A stretch of DNA of 64,000 bases. Origin: CAVQEK01 sp963711495 (lineage in GTDB: Bacteria > Bacteroidota > Bacteroidia > Cytophagales > Cyclobacteriaceae). Position numbers and translations under genes: made by a program. The stretch spans positions 62,001 to 126,000 of the forward strand of contig CAVQEK010000005.1 of the NCBI GenBank assembly GCA_963711495.1, in the 5' to 3' direction. Numbering within the stretch: position 1 is the first letter of the stretch; each line of letters opens with the position of its first letter. This document shows, one piece after another, positions 1 to 9,974 of this stretch. The notes beneath the pieces were generated by a model. The model was not told the origin of the DNA and did no database searches. It saw nothing but the letters and a program-made list of their open reading frames with translations.

Positions 1-1
1 C

Positions 2-3000
2 GGGTATAACAACTCCGATTTATCAAGTACTGGTCCATCACTGAAAAATAAGATGTTTGAGGCAAAAGGAAAAACTACATTATTACTGCTGGGAAATAAT
101 TCCATGAAAGTCAATTTTAGCGATACGATTTTCGGACGGAAAACAGAACTTCTGAAAAACATACTACAAAGCCGTCACAATTTCTTCAAATCACTTCCCG
201 GGGAAGTAATCGCTGTACCGGGAAATCTTGACTGGGCCAACGGCGATAAAAAGGGAATGGAAAACATTCAAAATTATGAATACTATATAGAACAAAAGCT
301 TGGCCTTGGCGATATCATAAAACCCGATCGCGGATGCCCTGGCCCCGAAGAATACGATCTCGGAAACGACGTGGTTTTACTGCTTATCGATACCCAATGG
401 TTTCTGCAAGATTGGCAAAAACCCGGCAAGGAAGATGGTTGCGATGTGGACAATGAAAGTGACTTTTTGCTCAATCTGGACGATGCCATCAAACGAAATT
501 ACGACAAAAAGATCATAGTCGCCGGTCATCATGATTTGTTGAGCAATGGCCCCCGGGGAAGATATTTTCCCTTAAAAACCCATCTTTTCCCTTTCACACT
601 TGGCAACGAACATGGTTATTTTCCACTTCCCGGCATCGGCAGTATTTATGTTTGGTATCGTCAGTTGCTTGGTGAATATCAGGATGAATCCAATCCACGG
701 TATCGCCAATTCCGGCGTGCCTTACAAAAGGTTTTCAGCCAACACGACAACCTTATTTATGTTTCCGGCCACGAACATTCCCTCGAATATCATCAGTGGG
801 GTCAGCAGCATTATATCATCAGCGGTTCGTTTTCTTCGACTTCCGAAGTAAAAAAAAGAAATGCCGAATTCGTAACGGATACACACGGTTATGCAGAAAT
901 CGACTGTTATCCGTCAGGCGCGGTTTGGCTTTCCTTCTGGACCGTTGATAAAAATGACGAAAAATTGGCTTATCGCCACGAACTAATTGGAGGCGAATTG
1001 CCTGAAAAATCATCATTTCCCCAGCCAGTTGCTCATACCGTAAATTTTTCCGACAGCACTATTACGACCTGCGCCAGTACACGTTATATCAAAAAAAGCA
1101 AACACCGGGGAATGCTTGGAAATAATTACCGTGATGAATGGAAAACACCAGTAGAAAATATCCCTTATTTTGATATTGGAAGGGAAAAAGGCGGTTTGAC
1201 CATAGTAAAACGCGGTGGAGGTATGCAAACCAAATCACTTCGGTTGGAAGATAGTCTGCATCGCCAATGGGTGCTGCGCTCTGTTGACAAATATCCTGAA
1301 AATGTGGTCCCTGATGAATTGCGTGGAACGATTGCGGCAGAGGTTGTTCAAGATCAAATTTCTGCTTCTCATCCATATGGTGCTTTTGTTATTCCCGATT
1401 TGGCGGAGGCCGCAGGTATTTATCACACCAATCCGAAATTGGTTTATATGCCAGATGATCCGCGTCTTGGTATTTACCGAAAGAGCTTTGGAAACGCCTT
1501 ATATCTTTTCGAAGAACGTCCCGATGAAGCGCATAAAAAGCACGAAAGTTTTGGCGAAAGTAAAAAAATTATCAGCACGCCATCCGTGTTAGATGAAATC
1601 AGAGAAGATGGAAAACATCAAATCGATCAGGAATTCACACTTCGATCCCGGCTTTTTGATGTGCTTATCGGAGACTGGGACCGCCATGATGACCAGTGGC
1701 GCTGGGCACGTTTCAAAGATAAAAATGATTTCACCTATTTCAGGCCTATTCCCCGCGATCGCGACCAGGCCTTTTTCTGGTCTGATGGCTGGTTGATGGA
1801 TATTGCAACGCACAGTTGGGGCGTGCCAAAATTTCAGGGCTTTCATGAGAAAATTCGAAATATAAACACATTTAATTTCAATGGTCGATCATTTGACCGA
1901 TCATTCCTAAATCAACTATCACTCGATGACTGGATAAGGATAAGCCAATCGTTACGAGCATCAATGACCGATGATGCGATAGAACAGGCCATCCGTAAAT
2001 TTCCTCCTTCCATTTACGCGTTGCACGGCAAGGAAATCATCAAAAAATTAAAATCACGTCGCGATAAACTGCCTGAATATGCCATGGAGTATTACTTATT
2101 TTTGGCTAAAAATGTAAATATTACCGGAACCGACAAAAGTGATTTGTTTGAAGTAGAAAGGCTCAACGACAACGAAACCCGGGTAACAGTCTACCAAACA
2201 AAAAGCAAAAGCGGTGAGATCAAATTCAAATATTACGAACGGGTTTTCAAAACCAGCGAAACCCGGGAACTCCGGCTTTATGGCTTCAACGATACTGATC
2301 GTTTTCACATAACCGGCCGCGTAAATCGTGGGATCAAAGTACGCGTCATTGGCGGTGACGGTGAGGATATCATTCGCGATGAATCGGTAGTCACCGGCCT
2401 TAACCATAGAACGATCGTCTATGACACCAGGAAAAACACGACCTTAATTAAATCTACTGAAACCCGTGATAATACCAGTGATCGCAGCCCTGAGATCAAC
2501 CGATACGACCGTCAGGAATTTCAGTACAACATTACAGCACCCCTGGCCTATGCCACTTACAACCCCGATGATGGCATTTTCGTCGGTTTTGGCGCACTCA
2601 TTACCACACATGGTTTTAGGAAAGATCCCTACAAATCACACCATACAATTCGTGCCGAATTGGCCCCAAAATCTAAATCTTACGGCATTTTCTACAAAGG
2701 AAACTTCACGGATGTATTGGGTAAATGGGATTTCATAATCAATGCTGACATTTACGCGCCGAGTTTTACAGATTACTTTTATGGCTATGGCAATGAAACG
2801 ACTATAGATAAGGCGGAATTTGAAAATGACAGTCGATATTATAGTGTCAGATACCTTCAATATATTCTCTATCCGGAAATCGAATGGAAATCAACAAATG
2901 AAAAAAACACCTGGACCATCGGAGGCGGTTATCAAACCGTGAATGTAAAAAAAGGGCTCAATGAATTCGATGAAAATGAACCGCGCTATATTTTTGATTA

Positions 3001-3631
3001 TGCGTCTTCCCTGCCTTATGAATTACTCGATGTGAGAAGACACTATGTTGGGATTTATACCAAGTATCAATTCGACAATACCAACAATAGCCTCTATCCC
3101 AGGTCAGGTTTCCGTTTCAATTCAGGAATCCTGGGCATGAAAGACATCGACAGCCAAGCGCACCAGATCCAATATGGACAGATCCAATCTAATCTGGCTT
3201 ATTATTATACCTTCGGGAATGCGCTTCGAAGTACACTGGCTTTACGTGCAGGAGGAGCGGTGAATTTCGGAACCTATGAATTTTATCAGGCACCTTCTCT
3301 TGGAGGAAACGTTAATTTTCGTGGTGTTCGGAATTTCCGCCTTAGAGGTGAAAATACCTTTTTTCAAAACACGGAACTTAGAATCAGGCTTTTCACATTT
3401 CATTCACCAGTTGTTCCCGGCGATTTTGGTGTTAATTTTTTTCACGATATCGGTCGGGTCTGGGTGAATAATGATCCGTCGGCAAATAATGGTGGATCTG
3501 AAGTTTGGCATCGTGGAATGGGCACGGGTATCTGGCTTGCCCCGCTGGAAAAAGCGGCTCTGGCACTTGATTATTCGTGGTCCACACTCGATGAATCTGC
3601 CATTTATTTGCGACTGGGATTTTTATTTTAA
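2..3631 (+). CDS. Metallophosphoesterase-like / outer-membrane beta-barrel fusion protein (5' end outside window)
   Basis: The reading frame is open back to base 2 with no stop, so the gene begins before the window; the Met at 53 is only the first internal one. The N-terminal part (about residues 1-310 counted from that Met) is a calcineurin-like phosphoesterase fold with GHH (158-160) and GHEH (239-242) motifs. A middle region of about 500 residues carries no motif I recognise. From about residue 830 the sequence alternates in the manner of a 16-strand Omp85/BamA-type barrel and ends in Phe, the usual outer-membrane insertion signal. The phosphoesterase-barrel fusion is a known Bacteroidota architecture. 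Oddly, the expected GDN and GNHD metal motifs read GNN (14-16) and GNLD (57-60), so catalytic activity is doubtful. Exact substrate and role are unknown. Confidence 0.85.
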   Translation, partial: GYNNSDLSSTGPSLKNKMFEAKGKTTLLLLGNNSMKVNFSDTIFGRKTELLKNILQSRHNFFKSLPGEVIAVPGNLDWANGDKKGMENIQNYEYYIEQKLGLGDIIKPDRGCPGPEEYDLGNDVVLLLIDTQWFLQDWQKPGKEDGCDVDNESDFLLNLDDAIKRNYDKKIIVAGHHDLLSNGPRGRYFPLKTHLFPFTLGNEHGYFPLPGIGSIYVWYRQLLGEYQDESNPRYRQFRRALQKVFSQHDNLIYVSGHEHSLEYHQWGQQHYIISGSFSSTSEVKKRNAEFVTDTHGYAEIDCYPSGAVWLSFWTVDKNDEKLAYRHELIGGELPEKSSFPQPVAHTVNFSDSTITTCASTRYIKKSKHRGMLGNNYRDEWKTPVENIPYFDIGREKGGLTIVKRGGGMQTKSLRLEDSLHRQWVLRSVDKYPENVVPDELRGTIAAEVVQDQISASHPYGAFVIPDLAEAAGIYHTNPKLVYMPDDPRLGIYRKSFGNALYLFEERPDEAHKKHESFGESKKIISTPSVLDEIREDGKHQIDQEFTLRSRLFDVLIGDWDRHDDQWRWARFKDKNDFTYFRPIPRDRDQAFFWSDGWLMDIATHSWGVPKFQGFHEKIRNINTFNFNGRSFDRSFLNQLSLDDWIRISQSLRASMTDDAIEQAIRKFPPSIYALHGKEIIKKLKSRRDKLPEYAMEYYLFLAKNVNITGTDKSDLFEVERLNDNETRVTVYQTKSKSGEIKFKYYERVFKTSETRELRLYGFNDTDRFHITGRVNRGIKVRVIGGDGEDIIRDESVVTGLNHRTIVYDTRKNTTLIKSTETRDNTSDRSPEINRYDRQEFQYNITAPLAYATYNPDDGIFVGFGALITTHGFRKDPYKSHHTIRAELAPKSKSYGIFYKGNFTDVLGKWDFIINADIYAPSFTDYFYGYGNETTIDKAEFENDSRYYSVRYLQYILYPEIEWKSTNEKNTWTIGGGYQTVNVKKGLNEFDENEPRYIFDYASSLPYELLDVRRHYVGIYTKYQFDNTNNSLYPRSGFRFNSGILGMKDIDSQAHQIQYGQIQSNLAYYYTFGNALRSTLALRAGGAVNFGTYEFYQAPSLGGNVNFRGVRNFRLRGENTFFQNTELRIRLFTFHSPVVPGDFGVNFFHDIGRVWVNNDPSANNGGSEVWHRGMGTGIWLAPLEKAALALDYSWSTLDESAIYLRLGFLF

Positions 3632-3712
3632 GGACCTGAAATTGAAAATGATATAAAAGCATTATGCTTAAATTGAATATATCTTTTTAATTTACCTGGA
3701 AATCAAAATTTC

Positions 3713-4945
3713 ATGGAGAAAACATATTCTATCCTTGATGACGTGACCGATCATGCCACTGGAATTTTAAAGTCATTTCCTGATACCATGACTTATCATA
3801 ATTATAATCACACCAAACTGGTTGTCAGGGCATCAGAAAAAATTGGTCAGACAAGTCAGTTGTCGTCTGAACAATTAGAAATCGTGATTATTGCTGCCTG
3901 GTTCCACGATACCGGATTTCGGGATACATACGATAACCATGAAGTTGCGAGCAAGGAAATTGCTTCTGAATTCCTGCAATCCAAAAATTATCCGGAAGAA
4001 AAAATTGAAAAAGTCTTGCAATGTATCGATGCTACAAAACCACCGCAGAATCCTCAGACAATAGAAGAAAAAGTGTTGTGTGACGCCGATTTTATTCACT
4101 TGACCAAAGATAATTACTTCAACAGGCTGATGGGACTGAGACTGGAATGGCAACATTATCGTGAAATGAAAAAAAGTGACCAGGAGTGGTTCGAAGAAAA
4201 TTTTCAATTCCTTTCCAATCATCAATTTTACACGGATTATGGAAAAACGGTGATGGCAGCCAAACTTCAAGAGACCGTGAAAGCCCAGCATAAAATGCTA
4301 AAAAAATATAATCGACTCCAAAACCAGGCACTTGAAACGGATCTTCACCTGGATCCAGAAAGACTTAAAGAGCTGAAGAAAAAACTTAAAAAAGTAGAAA
4401 AAAGCCCGGACCGTGGTATCGAGACTATGTTTCGGTTAACTTCCAGAAACCACATCCGGCTCAGCGCCATGGCAGACAGCAAAGCGAATATTCTTATTTC
4501 TGTCAACGCCATCATTATCTCGGTATTGTTGAGCGGATTGATTAAAAACCTGGATGAATTTCCATATCTCACACTTCCAACCTATTTATTGCTTAGCATC
4601 AATGTGATCACCATGGTCTTTGCTATTTTATCGACCCGGCCCAATGTGTCTACCGGTCGTTTTACGCGTCAGGATATCGAAGAAAAAAAGACCAACCTGC
4701 TATTCTTTGGCAATTTTCACAATATGAAAAAAGAAGATTACAAATGGGGAATGCTGGAAATGATCAAAGATTCGGATTACCTGTATTCCAGCCTGATTGA
4801 TGACATTTATTTCCTGGGCAAAGTGTTGGGAAAAAAGTACTATTTTCTGCGTATTGCCTACAATATTTTTATGTTCGGCATCATTCTGGCCGTTATCGCC
4901 TATGTGATTTCCAACTTTTATTACCTAAACCAAAATAATATTTGA
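3713..4945 (+). CDS. HD-domain phosphohydrolase fused to PycTM-type membrane effector domain
   Basis: This 410-residue protein has an N-terminal HD domain (about 20-200) with His29/His33, the HD pair His65-Asp66, and a later Asp in a CDAD motif (123-126). A charged linker follows, then a C-terminal region (about 240-410) opening with a NHIRLSAMADSKAN-like motif and carrying three predicted membrane helices (about 260-277, 285-305, 383-402). That C-terminal pattern matches the Pycsar effector transmembrane family (formerly DUF5706), in which cyclic pyrimidine nucleotides are thought to trigger membrane damage. No pyrimidine cyclase lies nearby, so this is an orphan and may have a chromosomal housekeeping or signalling role instead of a complete defence system. 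Its stop codon directly abuts that of the convergent glycosyltransferase gene. Confidence 0.85.
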   Translation: MEKTYSILDDVTDHATGILKSFPDTMTYHNYNHTKLVVRASEKIGQTSQLSSEQLEIVIIAAWFHDTGFRDTYDNHEVASKEIASEFLQSKNYPEEKIEKVLQCIDATKPPQNPQTIEEKVLCDADFIHLTKDNYFNRLMGLRLEWQHYREMKKSDQEWFEENFQFLSNHQFYTDYGKTVMAAKLQETVKAQHKMLKKYNRLQNQALETDLHLDPERLKELKKKLKKVEKSPDRGIETMFRLTSRNHIRLSAMADSKANILISVNAIIISVLLSGLIKNLDEFPYLTLPTYLLLSINVITMVFAILSTRPNVSTGRFTRQDIEEKKTNLLFFGNFHNMKKEDYKWGMLEMIKDSDYLYSSLIDDIYFLGKVLGKKYYFLRIAYNIFMFGIILAVIAYVISNFYYLNQNNI

Positions 4946-5680
4946 TCACCGTATGTCTTCATAGTGGGATTTGAGCCAGTATGGCGAGGCGCCAAACGCC
5001 CATAATATGGCAATGGCCAAATAGTGGAAGTATGCCCTGAAAGTACCCAATTTAGCTACCCGGCGGTCTGATGATTCCACAATGCGGTGGATTTGCCTCA
5101 CTTTTCCAAGCTTGTTGAGTTTGATACAAAGATCAGCATCTTCCATGATAGGCAGATCCGTATTAAATCCATCAACTTTCAAAAAATCTGTTTTCCGGCA
5201 AAACATCACCTGGTCGCCAAATAAAAAACGGAAACCAAAACAGGTAAAACGATAAGGATTATAAAGAAATGCTCCCAAATAAGTCTTGAGAAAATTATGT
5301 GCACTTATAAACCACCGAACTTCCTTTTTGCTTTTCATGATGGACACAAATCCGCCCAACACAATGTTTTTGTTGGAGAGGGTATCAATAACAATTTTCA
5401 CCAGATCACACGGTACGATGGTATCGGCATGTAAAAATACGAGGATATCGCCATTTGCCTGATAGGCGCCTTCATTCATTTGCAATCCACGGCCCCGTCC
5501 GACAGTTTTGACAATTCTGTGGCCCGATTGCTCAATGATATAGGCAGTATTGTCTTTGCTGGCCCCATCGACACCAATGATCTCCAATGGAGGTGGATCG
5601 AGCCGTTTTAAATTTTCAAATATCTCAGGCAAATATTTCTCCTCATTATAGGCAGGTATAATGATCGAAATACGCTCCAT
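4946..5680 (-). CDS. Family 2 glycosyltransferase (TIGR04283-like)
   Basis: A 244-residue GT-A-fold glycosyltransferase. It opens with an IIIPAYNEE motif, followed by VDGASKDNT (37-45), an RGRGLQMNEGA stretch (62-72) and the metal/nucleotide-sugar motif LHADT (83-87). The length and the RG-rich motif fit the TIGR04283 group, often annotated as rSAM/selenodomain-associated, better than a polysaccharide-chain GT2. The donor and acceptor cannot be told from sequence. The gene is convergent with the HD-PycTM gene with no gap: the sequence TGATCA supplies both stop codons. It appears to be transcribed alone from the 300-bp region at 5681-5980. Confidence 0.88.
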   Translation of the reverse strand: MERISIIIPAYNEEKYLPEIFENLKRLDPPPLEIIGVDGASKDNTAYIIEQSGHRIVKTVGRGRGLQMNEGAYQANGDILVFLHADTIVPCDLVKIVIDTLSNKNIVLGGFVSIMKSKKEVRWFISAHNFLKTYLGAFLYNPYRFTCFGFRFLFGDQVMFCRKTDFLKVDGFNTDLPIMEDADLCIKLNKLGKVRQIHRIVESSDRRVAKLGTFRAYFHYLAIAILWAFGASPYWLKSHYEDIR

Positions 5681-5980
5681 GCATCAAGGTTTATTTAAAA
5701 TTAGATGATTTTATACAAATCGAGTGACTTGCTGATGACAAATGAATGTAAATTACACGCGGTGCATATGTTCCGGTGTTGTTGATTTTGGTCTGGCCAG
5801 GGAATAATTCATGGCTGACTGTGCGGCTATAATATTTCATTTTATTAAGATTGCCTAAAATGATGAAACAGCCAGCCGGGTGATGGTTGGGGCCCTCTAT
5901 TATGCAATGGTTATTCGCTTTACCTCATTTATATTTTAAAATTAATGTGACCAATTATTTTCAATGCTGAATACGACATT
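5681..5980. other. Divergent intergenic region
   Basis: This is the upstream region shared by the minus-strand glycosyltransferase and the plus-strand mannosidase gene. It is AT-rich near both starts (for example around 5925-5945), as expected for promoters. No coding frame, repeat, hairpin with a T-run or RNA motif could be recognised. Confidence 0.5.
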
Positions 5981-8254
5981 ATGAAAAAAAATAACATAGT
6001 ATTGTTCGCACTTTTGGCGCTGTCTTTTCAATGCACCGTTAAAGATCGCCGGAATCAACTCATCAAATACGCAGATCCGATAATCGGCACAGCCAAAGCC
6101 ACCACTGCCAGCGCACTGAAACACAGCATTGGGGGCAGCGAACTTCGCGGTCAAACATTTCCAGCAGTAGGTGTTCCCCATGGCATGACCCAATGGACTC
6201 CCCAAACACAGGCTTCGGAAACAAAATGCCTCCCTTCCTATTATTATGAAAAGGACAGCATTCAGGGTTTTCGGGCAAGTCATTGGATGAGCGGCAGTTG
6301 CACGAAGGATTACGGAAGTGTTACCCTTATGCCCACCTCGGGAAAATATGCCCGGAATCCAGCAAAACGCGCCTCTCATTTTGACCATGGTAAAGAGACA
6401 TCGACGCCCGCCTATTACGCCGTTCAACTGGACGACTATGGCATTTTGGCGGAAATGACGGCGATGTCGCATTCGGGAATGCTGCAATTTACTTTTGACC
6501 ATCAGGGAGAAACCCGGTACATCATTGTGGAAGCCAATAGCGACAGCAACGAGGGTTATGTGAAAGTAAATCTAAAAGACAATGAAATAATCGGATACAA
6601 TCCTGTTCGCCGGATTTATCAGGGTTGGGGTGAATCTGCCGGATTTAAAGGCTATTTTGTGATCAAATTCTCCAATCCCATTAAAAAAATCGAAACCAAT
6701 AATAATCATTCTGACCATAATCAAATTGTGACTGTTTCCTTCGAGCCTTTGGATAAAATAACTGTGCAGACAGGACTGTCTTTCACCAGCATTGAGGATG
6801 CCAGAAAAAATCTTTTGGCTGAAATTGGAAATTATGGGTTTACCCAGGTACGCAAGGAAGCCGAAAAACAATGGAACGCAGTCCTGGGGAAAATACAGAT
6901 TTCCGGAGGTTCTGACGATGATAAAATAAAATTCTATACCGCACTATATCACGCAAATCTGTTGCCCAGGATTTTTAGCGATGTCGATGGAAAATATGTG
7001 GGTTTTGCTGAAGACAGTACCATTCATGTGGCCAAAAATTTCCATTATTATGCTGATTTTTCCATGTGGGACACATACCGGGCTTTAGATCCGTTATTGT
7101 GTATTACCGAGCCTAAAGCCGTTGGCGACATGGTACAATCACTCCTGATGAAAGCCAAACAAGGTGGATGGTTGCCGATTTTTCCTGCTTGGAACAATTA
7201 TACTTCCGCCATGATCGGTGATCATGCCATTGCGATGATTTGTGATGCATATGCCCGGGATATCCGGGATTTTGATGTCGATCTCGCCTGGAAAATGATG
7301 TATAAAAATGCCTTTGTCTACAACATTGACTCCGCTTCTTACAAATCAGGAAAAGGTCGCAGAGCATTGGACACCTATCTTAAATACCATTATCTGCCGT
7401 TAGAAGAGAAAGTTCCGGATTCTTTCCACAAGGAAGAACAGGTATCCCGGACACTCGAATATGCATTTGATGACTTTACGTTAGGTCAATTTGCAAAAAG
7501 CCTGGGAAAAGACTCGGCTTACCAAATCTTAATGCAGCGGGCAAAAAACTGGACCAACGTGTTCGACACCACAACCGGTTATGTGCGTGGCAGATACGTC
7601 AACGGGAGTTGGATAGAGCCATTTGAGCCCAATGCGACGCGCGCAAGATTTATCACGGAAGGCTCACCTTTTCAATACACCTGGTATGTCCCTCAGGATG
7701 TTTATGGCCTAATGAATAAAATGGGTGGAAAATCACGTTTTATCCAGCGCCTCGACACATTGTTTAATCAGGGTTACTACTGGCATGGTAATGAACCCGG
7801 ACATCAGATTGTTTATCTGTACCCTTATGCCGGTGAAGCATGGAAGACCCAGCAATGGGTAAAAACCATCATCGATGAAGAATATGATACCGGACCAGGT
7901 GGACTGAGCGGAAACGAAGATGCCGGTCAGATGTCTGCCTGGCTGGTCCTGAGTATGATGGGCTTTTATCCGGTTTGCCCCGGAACCCCTTATTATATTA
8001 TTGGCGCTCCGGCATTTGATGAAATTACTATCAACCTGCCAGATGACAGACAGTTCAGGATTGAGGCTAAGGATCGCTCAAAAGGTAATATTTATATCCA
8101 ATCGGCTATGTTAAATGGTGTTCCGTTTAACAGAGCCTGGTTAAAACACGATGAAATCATGAAGGGAGGCGAACTCGTTTTCGAAATGGGTCCCGAACCT
8201 AACAAGTCCTGGGCTTCTGATAAAGAATCATTACCTCCTGATCTGATGCGGTAG
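5981..8254 (+). CDS. GH92 family alpha-mannosidase, lipoprotein
   Basis: A 757-residue glycoside hydrolase family 92 enzyme. These are calcium-dependent exo-alpha-mannosidases that trim N-glycans or mannans. A short hydrophobic leader ends at Cys18, giving a lipoprotein signal, so the enzyme is probably anchored in the envelope. Family hallmarks are the early FPAVGVPHGMTQWTPQT-type stretch, WHGNEP (601-606), which matches the HGNEP mannose-site motif, and GNEDAGQMSAW (644-654) with the acidic catalytic residues, followed by the conserved MGFYPVCPG. The length is typical. It stands alone, without SusC/SusD or other glycosidases, so it is not part of a visible utilisation locus. Confidence 0.93.
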   Translation: MKKNNIVLFALLALSFQCTVKDRRNQLIKYADPIIGTAKATTASALKHSIGGSELRGQTFPAVGVPHGMTQWTPQTQASETKCLPSYYYEKDSIQGFRASHWMSGSCTKDYGSVTLMPTSGKYARNPAKRASHFDHGKETSTPAYYAVQLDDYGILAEMTAMSHSGMLQFTFDHQGETRYIIVEANSDSNEGYVKVNLKDNEIIGYNPVRRIYQGWGESAGFKGYFVIKFSNPIKKIETNNNHSDHNQIVTVSFEPLDKITVQTGLSFTSIEDARKNLLAEIGNYGFTQVRKEAEKQWNAVLGKIQISGGSDDDKIKFYTALYHANLLPRIFSDVDGKYVGFAEDSTIHVAKNFHYYADFSMWDTYRALDPLLCITEPKAVGDMVQSLLMKAKQGGWLPIFPAWNNYTSAMIGDHAIAMICDAYARDIRDFDVDLAWKMMYKNAFVYNIDSASYKSGKGRRALDTYLKYHYLPLEEKVPDSFHKEEQVSRTLEYAFDDFTLGQFAKSLGKDSAYQILMQRAKNWTNVFDTTTGYVRGRYVNGSWIEPFEPNATRARFITEGSPFQYTWYVPQDVYGLMNKMGGKSRFIQRLDTLFNQGYYWHGNEPGHQIVYLYPYAGEAWKTQQWVKTIIDEEYDTGPGGLSGNEDAGQMSAWLVLSMMGFYPVCPGTPYYIIGAPAFDEITINLPDDRQFRIEAKDRSKGNIYIQSAMLNGVPFNRAWLKHDEIMKGGELVFEMGPEPNKSWASDKESLPPDLMR

Positions 8255-8296
8255 GTTTGGTTCAATGCATATCACATTAAGTAAACTGATTCGAAC

Positions 8297-9346
8297 TTAA
8301 GCGTTATAGCTTGAATGATAATATTTTGCCCTGAACCAATGTGCCACGTTTACCAGGCTAATTAATACAGGAACTTCCACCAGCGGACCAATAACACCGG
8401 CAAATGCCTGTCCAGAATTGATGCCAAATACAGCAATGGAAACGGCGATGGCCAATTCAAAATTATTTCCGGCCGCCGTGAAGGATATCGCAGTATTGGT
8501 AGCATAGTTTGCTTTCAATCGATAAGATACATAGAAGCTCAAGAGGAACATGATGACAAAATAAATTATCAATGGAATGGCAATACGTAACACATCCAAC
8601 GGAATTCTCACAATCAGATCACCCTTGAGACTGAACATCACAATGATGGTAAAAAGCAGGGCAACAAGCGTAATTGGCGAAATAAATGGTATGAACCTGG
8701 TTTTATACCATTCAATTCCTTTGATCCGCACTAAAAAAGTGTGACTCAAAAATCCAGCAATAAATGGGACCCCCAGGTAAATGAACACACTTTTGGCAAT
8801 TTCTCCGATAGTCACATCTACGGTCATACCCTGATATCCTAATAGCGGAGGCAGCTTTGTGATAAAAACCCAGGCATAAAAACTATAAAAAAAGACCTGG
8901 AATAAACTGTTCAATGCCACCAGACCGGCGCCATATTCGCGGCTCCCATCAGCCAGATCATTCCAAACTATCACCATGGCGATACAGCGCGCCAATCCGA
9001 TCATGATCAAACCAACCATATAATCGGGGTGATTTCGCAAAAATACCAAAGCCAATGTAAACATGAGTACCGGTCCGACAATCCAATTGAGCAATAATGA
9101 TAATTTCAAAATTTTCCAGTTGGAAAATACCTCTTTCAATTTGCCGTAATCCACCTTTGCCAAAGGAGGGTACATCATCAGGATCAGTCCGACTGCAATC
9201 GGAATATTTGTAGATCCAACCGCAAAACGGTTGATGAATGCCGGCGTTCCTGGAATAAAAAATCCGATACTCACCCCGAACGCCATAGCCAGGAAAATCC
9301 ATAATGTGAGAAACCGGTCTAAAAAACTGAGCTTACGACTGTTCAT
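8297..9346 (-). CDS. acr3: Arsenite efflux permease, Acr3 family
   Basis: An integral membrane protein of 349 residues with about ten hydrophobic segments. It extrudes trivalent arsenite and is the last gene of the ars operon. The conserved ARCIAMV motif carries the Cys needed for arsenite transport in Acr3, and WNDLADGS and ALNSLFQ follow as in the family. I chose the ATG at 9346, one base after the arsC stop, because it gives the usual Acr3 N-terminus; a longer reading from 9433 would overlap arsC. The tight spacing supports cotranscription and translational coupling with arsC. Confidence 0.93.
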   Translation of the reverse strand: MNSRKLSFLDRFLTLWIFLAMAFGVSIGFFIPGTPAFINRFAVGSTNIPIAVGLILMMYPPLAKVDYGKLKEVFSNWKILKLSLLLNWIVGPVLMFTLALVFLRNHPDYMVGLIMIGLARCIAMVIVWNDLADGSREYGAGLVALNSLFQVFFYSFYAWVFITKLPPLLGYQGMTVDVTIGEIAKSVFIYLGVPFIAGFLSHTFLVRIKGIEWYKTRFIPFISPITLVALLFTIIVMFSLKGDLIVRIPLDVLRIAIPLIIYFVIMFLLSFYVSYRLKANYATNTAISFTAAGNNFELAIAVSIAVFGINSGQAFAGVIGPLVEVPVLISLVNVAHWFRAKYYHSSYNA

Positions 9347-9347
9347 C

Positions 9348-9968
9348 TTAAATTGTTGAAAAAACATAAAACATTTCACTGGCGATTTGTCTGCATCGCT
9401 CATCATAGCGAGCTGTTTCCTGCCGTGTGCCATCGGCTTCTTTTGGATCTTTGTATGGAACAGATACCCGCATTTCTACTCCGGGAATGTAAGGGCAATT
9501 TTCGTCGGCTTGAGAACAGGTCATGATGGCGGCAAAATTCTCCCGCGGATTTGGTTGATCATTGTACTTTTTGGAAAAACATTCTACAAAAGAGCCCTTT
9601 TCAGAGAAATAAACCCGGTAACTCGGATTATCTCCACCCGGGTTTTCAATCTTAAATCCTATACGTTTTAAAGATTCCACAGCCCTGTAATTAAATGCGG
9701 TCACTTCAGTCCCTCCGGAAAAAGCACGAACATTGCCGGATAAGCCATAAAATTCAGCAGCCATGGCTGCCCAAATCTGTCCAAACTGACTCCTGCGGCT
9801 GTTGTGTGTACAAATAAAGATCAAATTGGCTTTCGTCCCGGACCGGATTTTGCTTTTGACATATTCTGCAATCTTTTCCAATTCTCTTTTCCGTTCCGGA
9901 GAAATCGAACCAAAACATTGTATTACGTCACGAATGTAATCAGCAAGTTGCGAATAAAATCCGACCAT
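9348..9968 (-). CDS. arsC: Arsenate reductase of the low-molecular-weight phosphatase type
   Basis: A 206-residue protein of the LMW protein-tyrosine-phosphatase fold, which reduces arsenate to arsenite for export by Acr3 or methylation by ArsM. The P-loop CTHNSRRS (53-60) supplies the nucleophilic Cys and the CX5R Arg. A later MTCSQADENCP segment supplies further cysteines, the usual place for the redox relay. It carries an N-terminal extension of about 45 residues that looks helical. It starts six bases after the arsM stop and ends one base before the acr3 start, so it is clearly an operon member. A phosphotyrosine phosphatase role is possible by family but unlikely in this context. Confidence 0.9.
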   Translation of the reverse strand: MVGFYSQLADYIRDVIQCFGSISPERKRELEKIAEYVKSKIRSGTKANLIFICTHNSRRSQFGQIWAAMAAEFYGLSGNVRAFSGGTEVTAFNYRAVESLKRIGFKIENPGGDNPSYRVYFSEKGSFVECFSKKYNDQPNPRENFAAIMTCSQADENCPYIPGVEMRVSVPYKDPKEADGTRQETARYDERCRQIASEMFYVFSTI

Positions 9969-9974
9969 ATCAAT

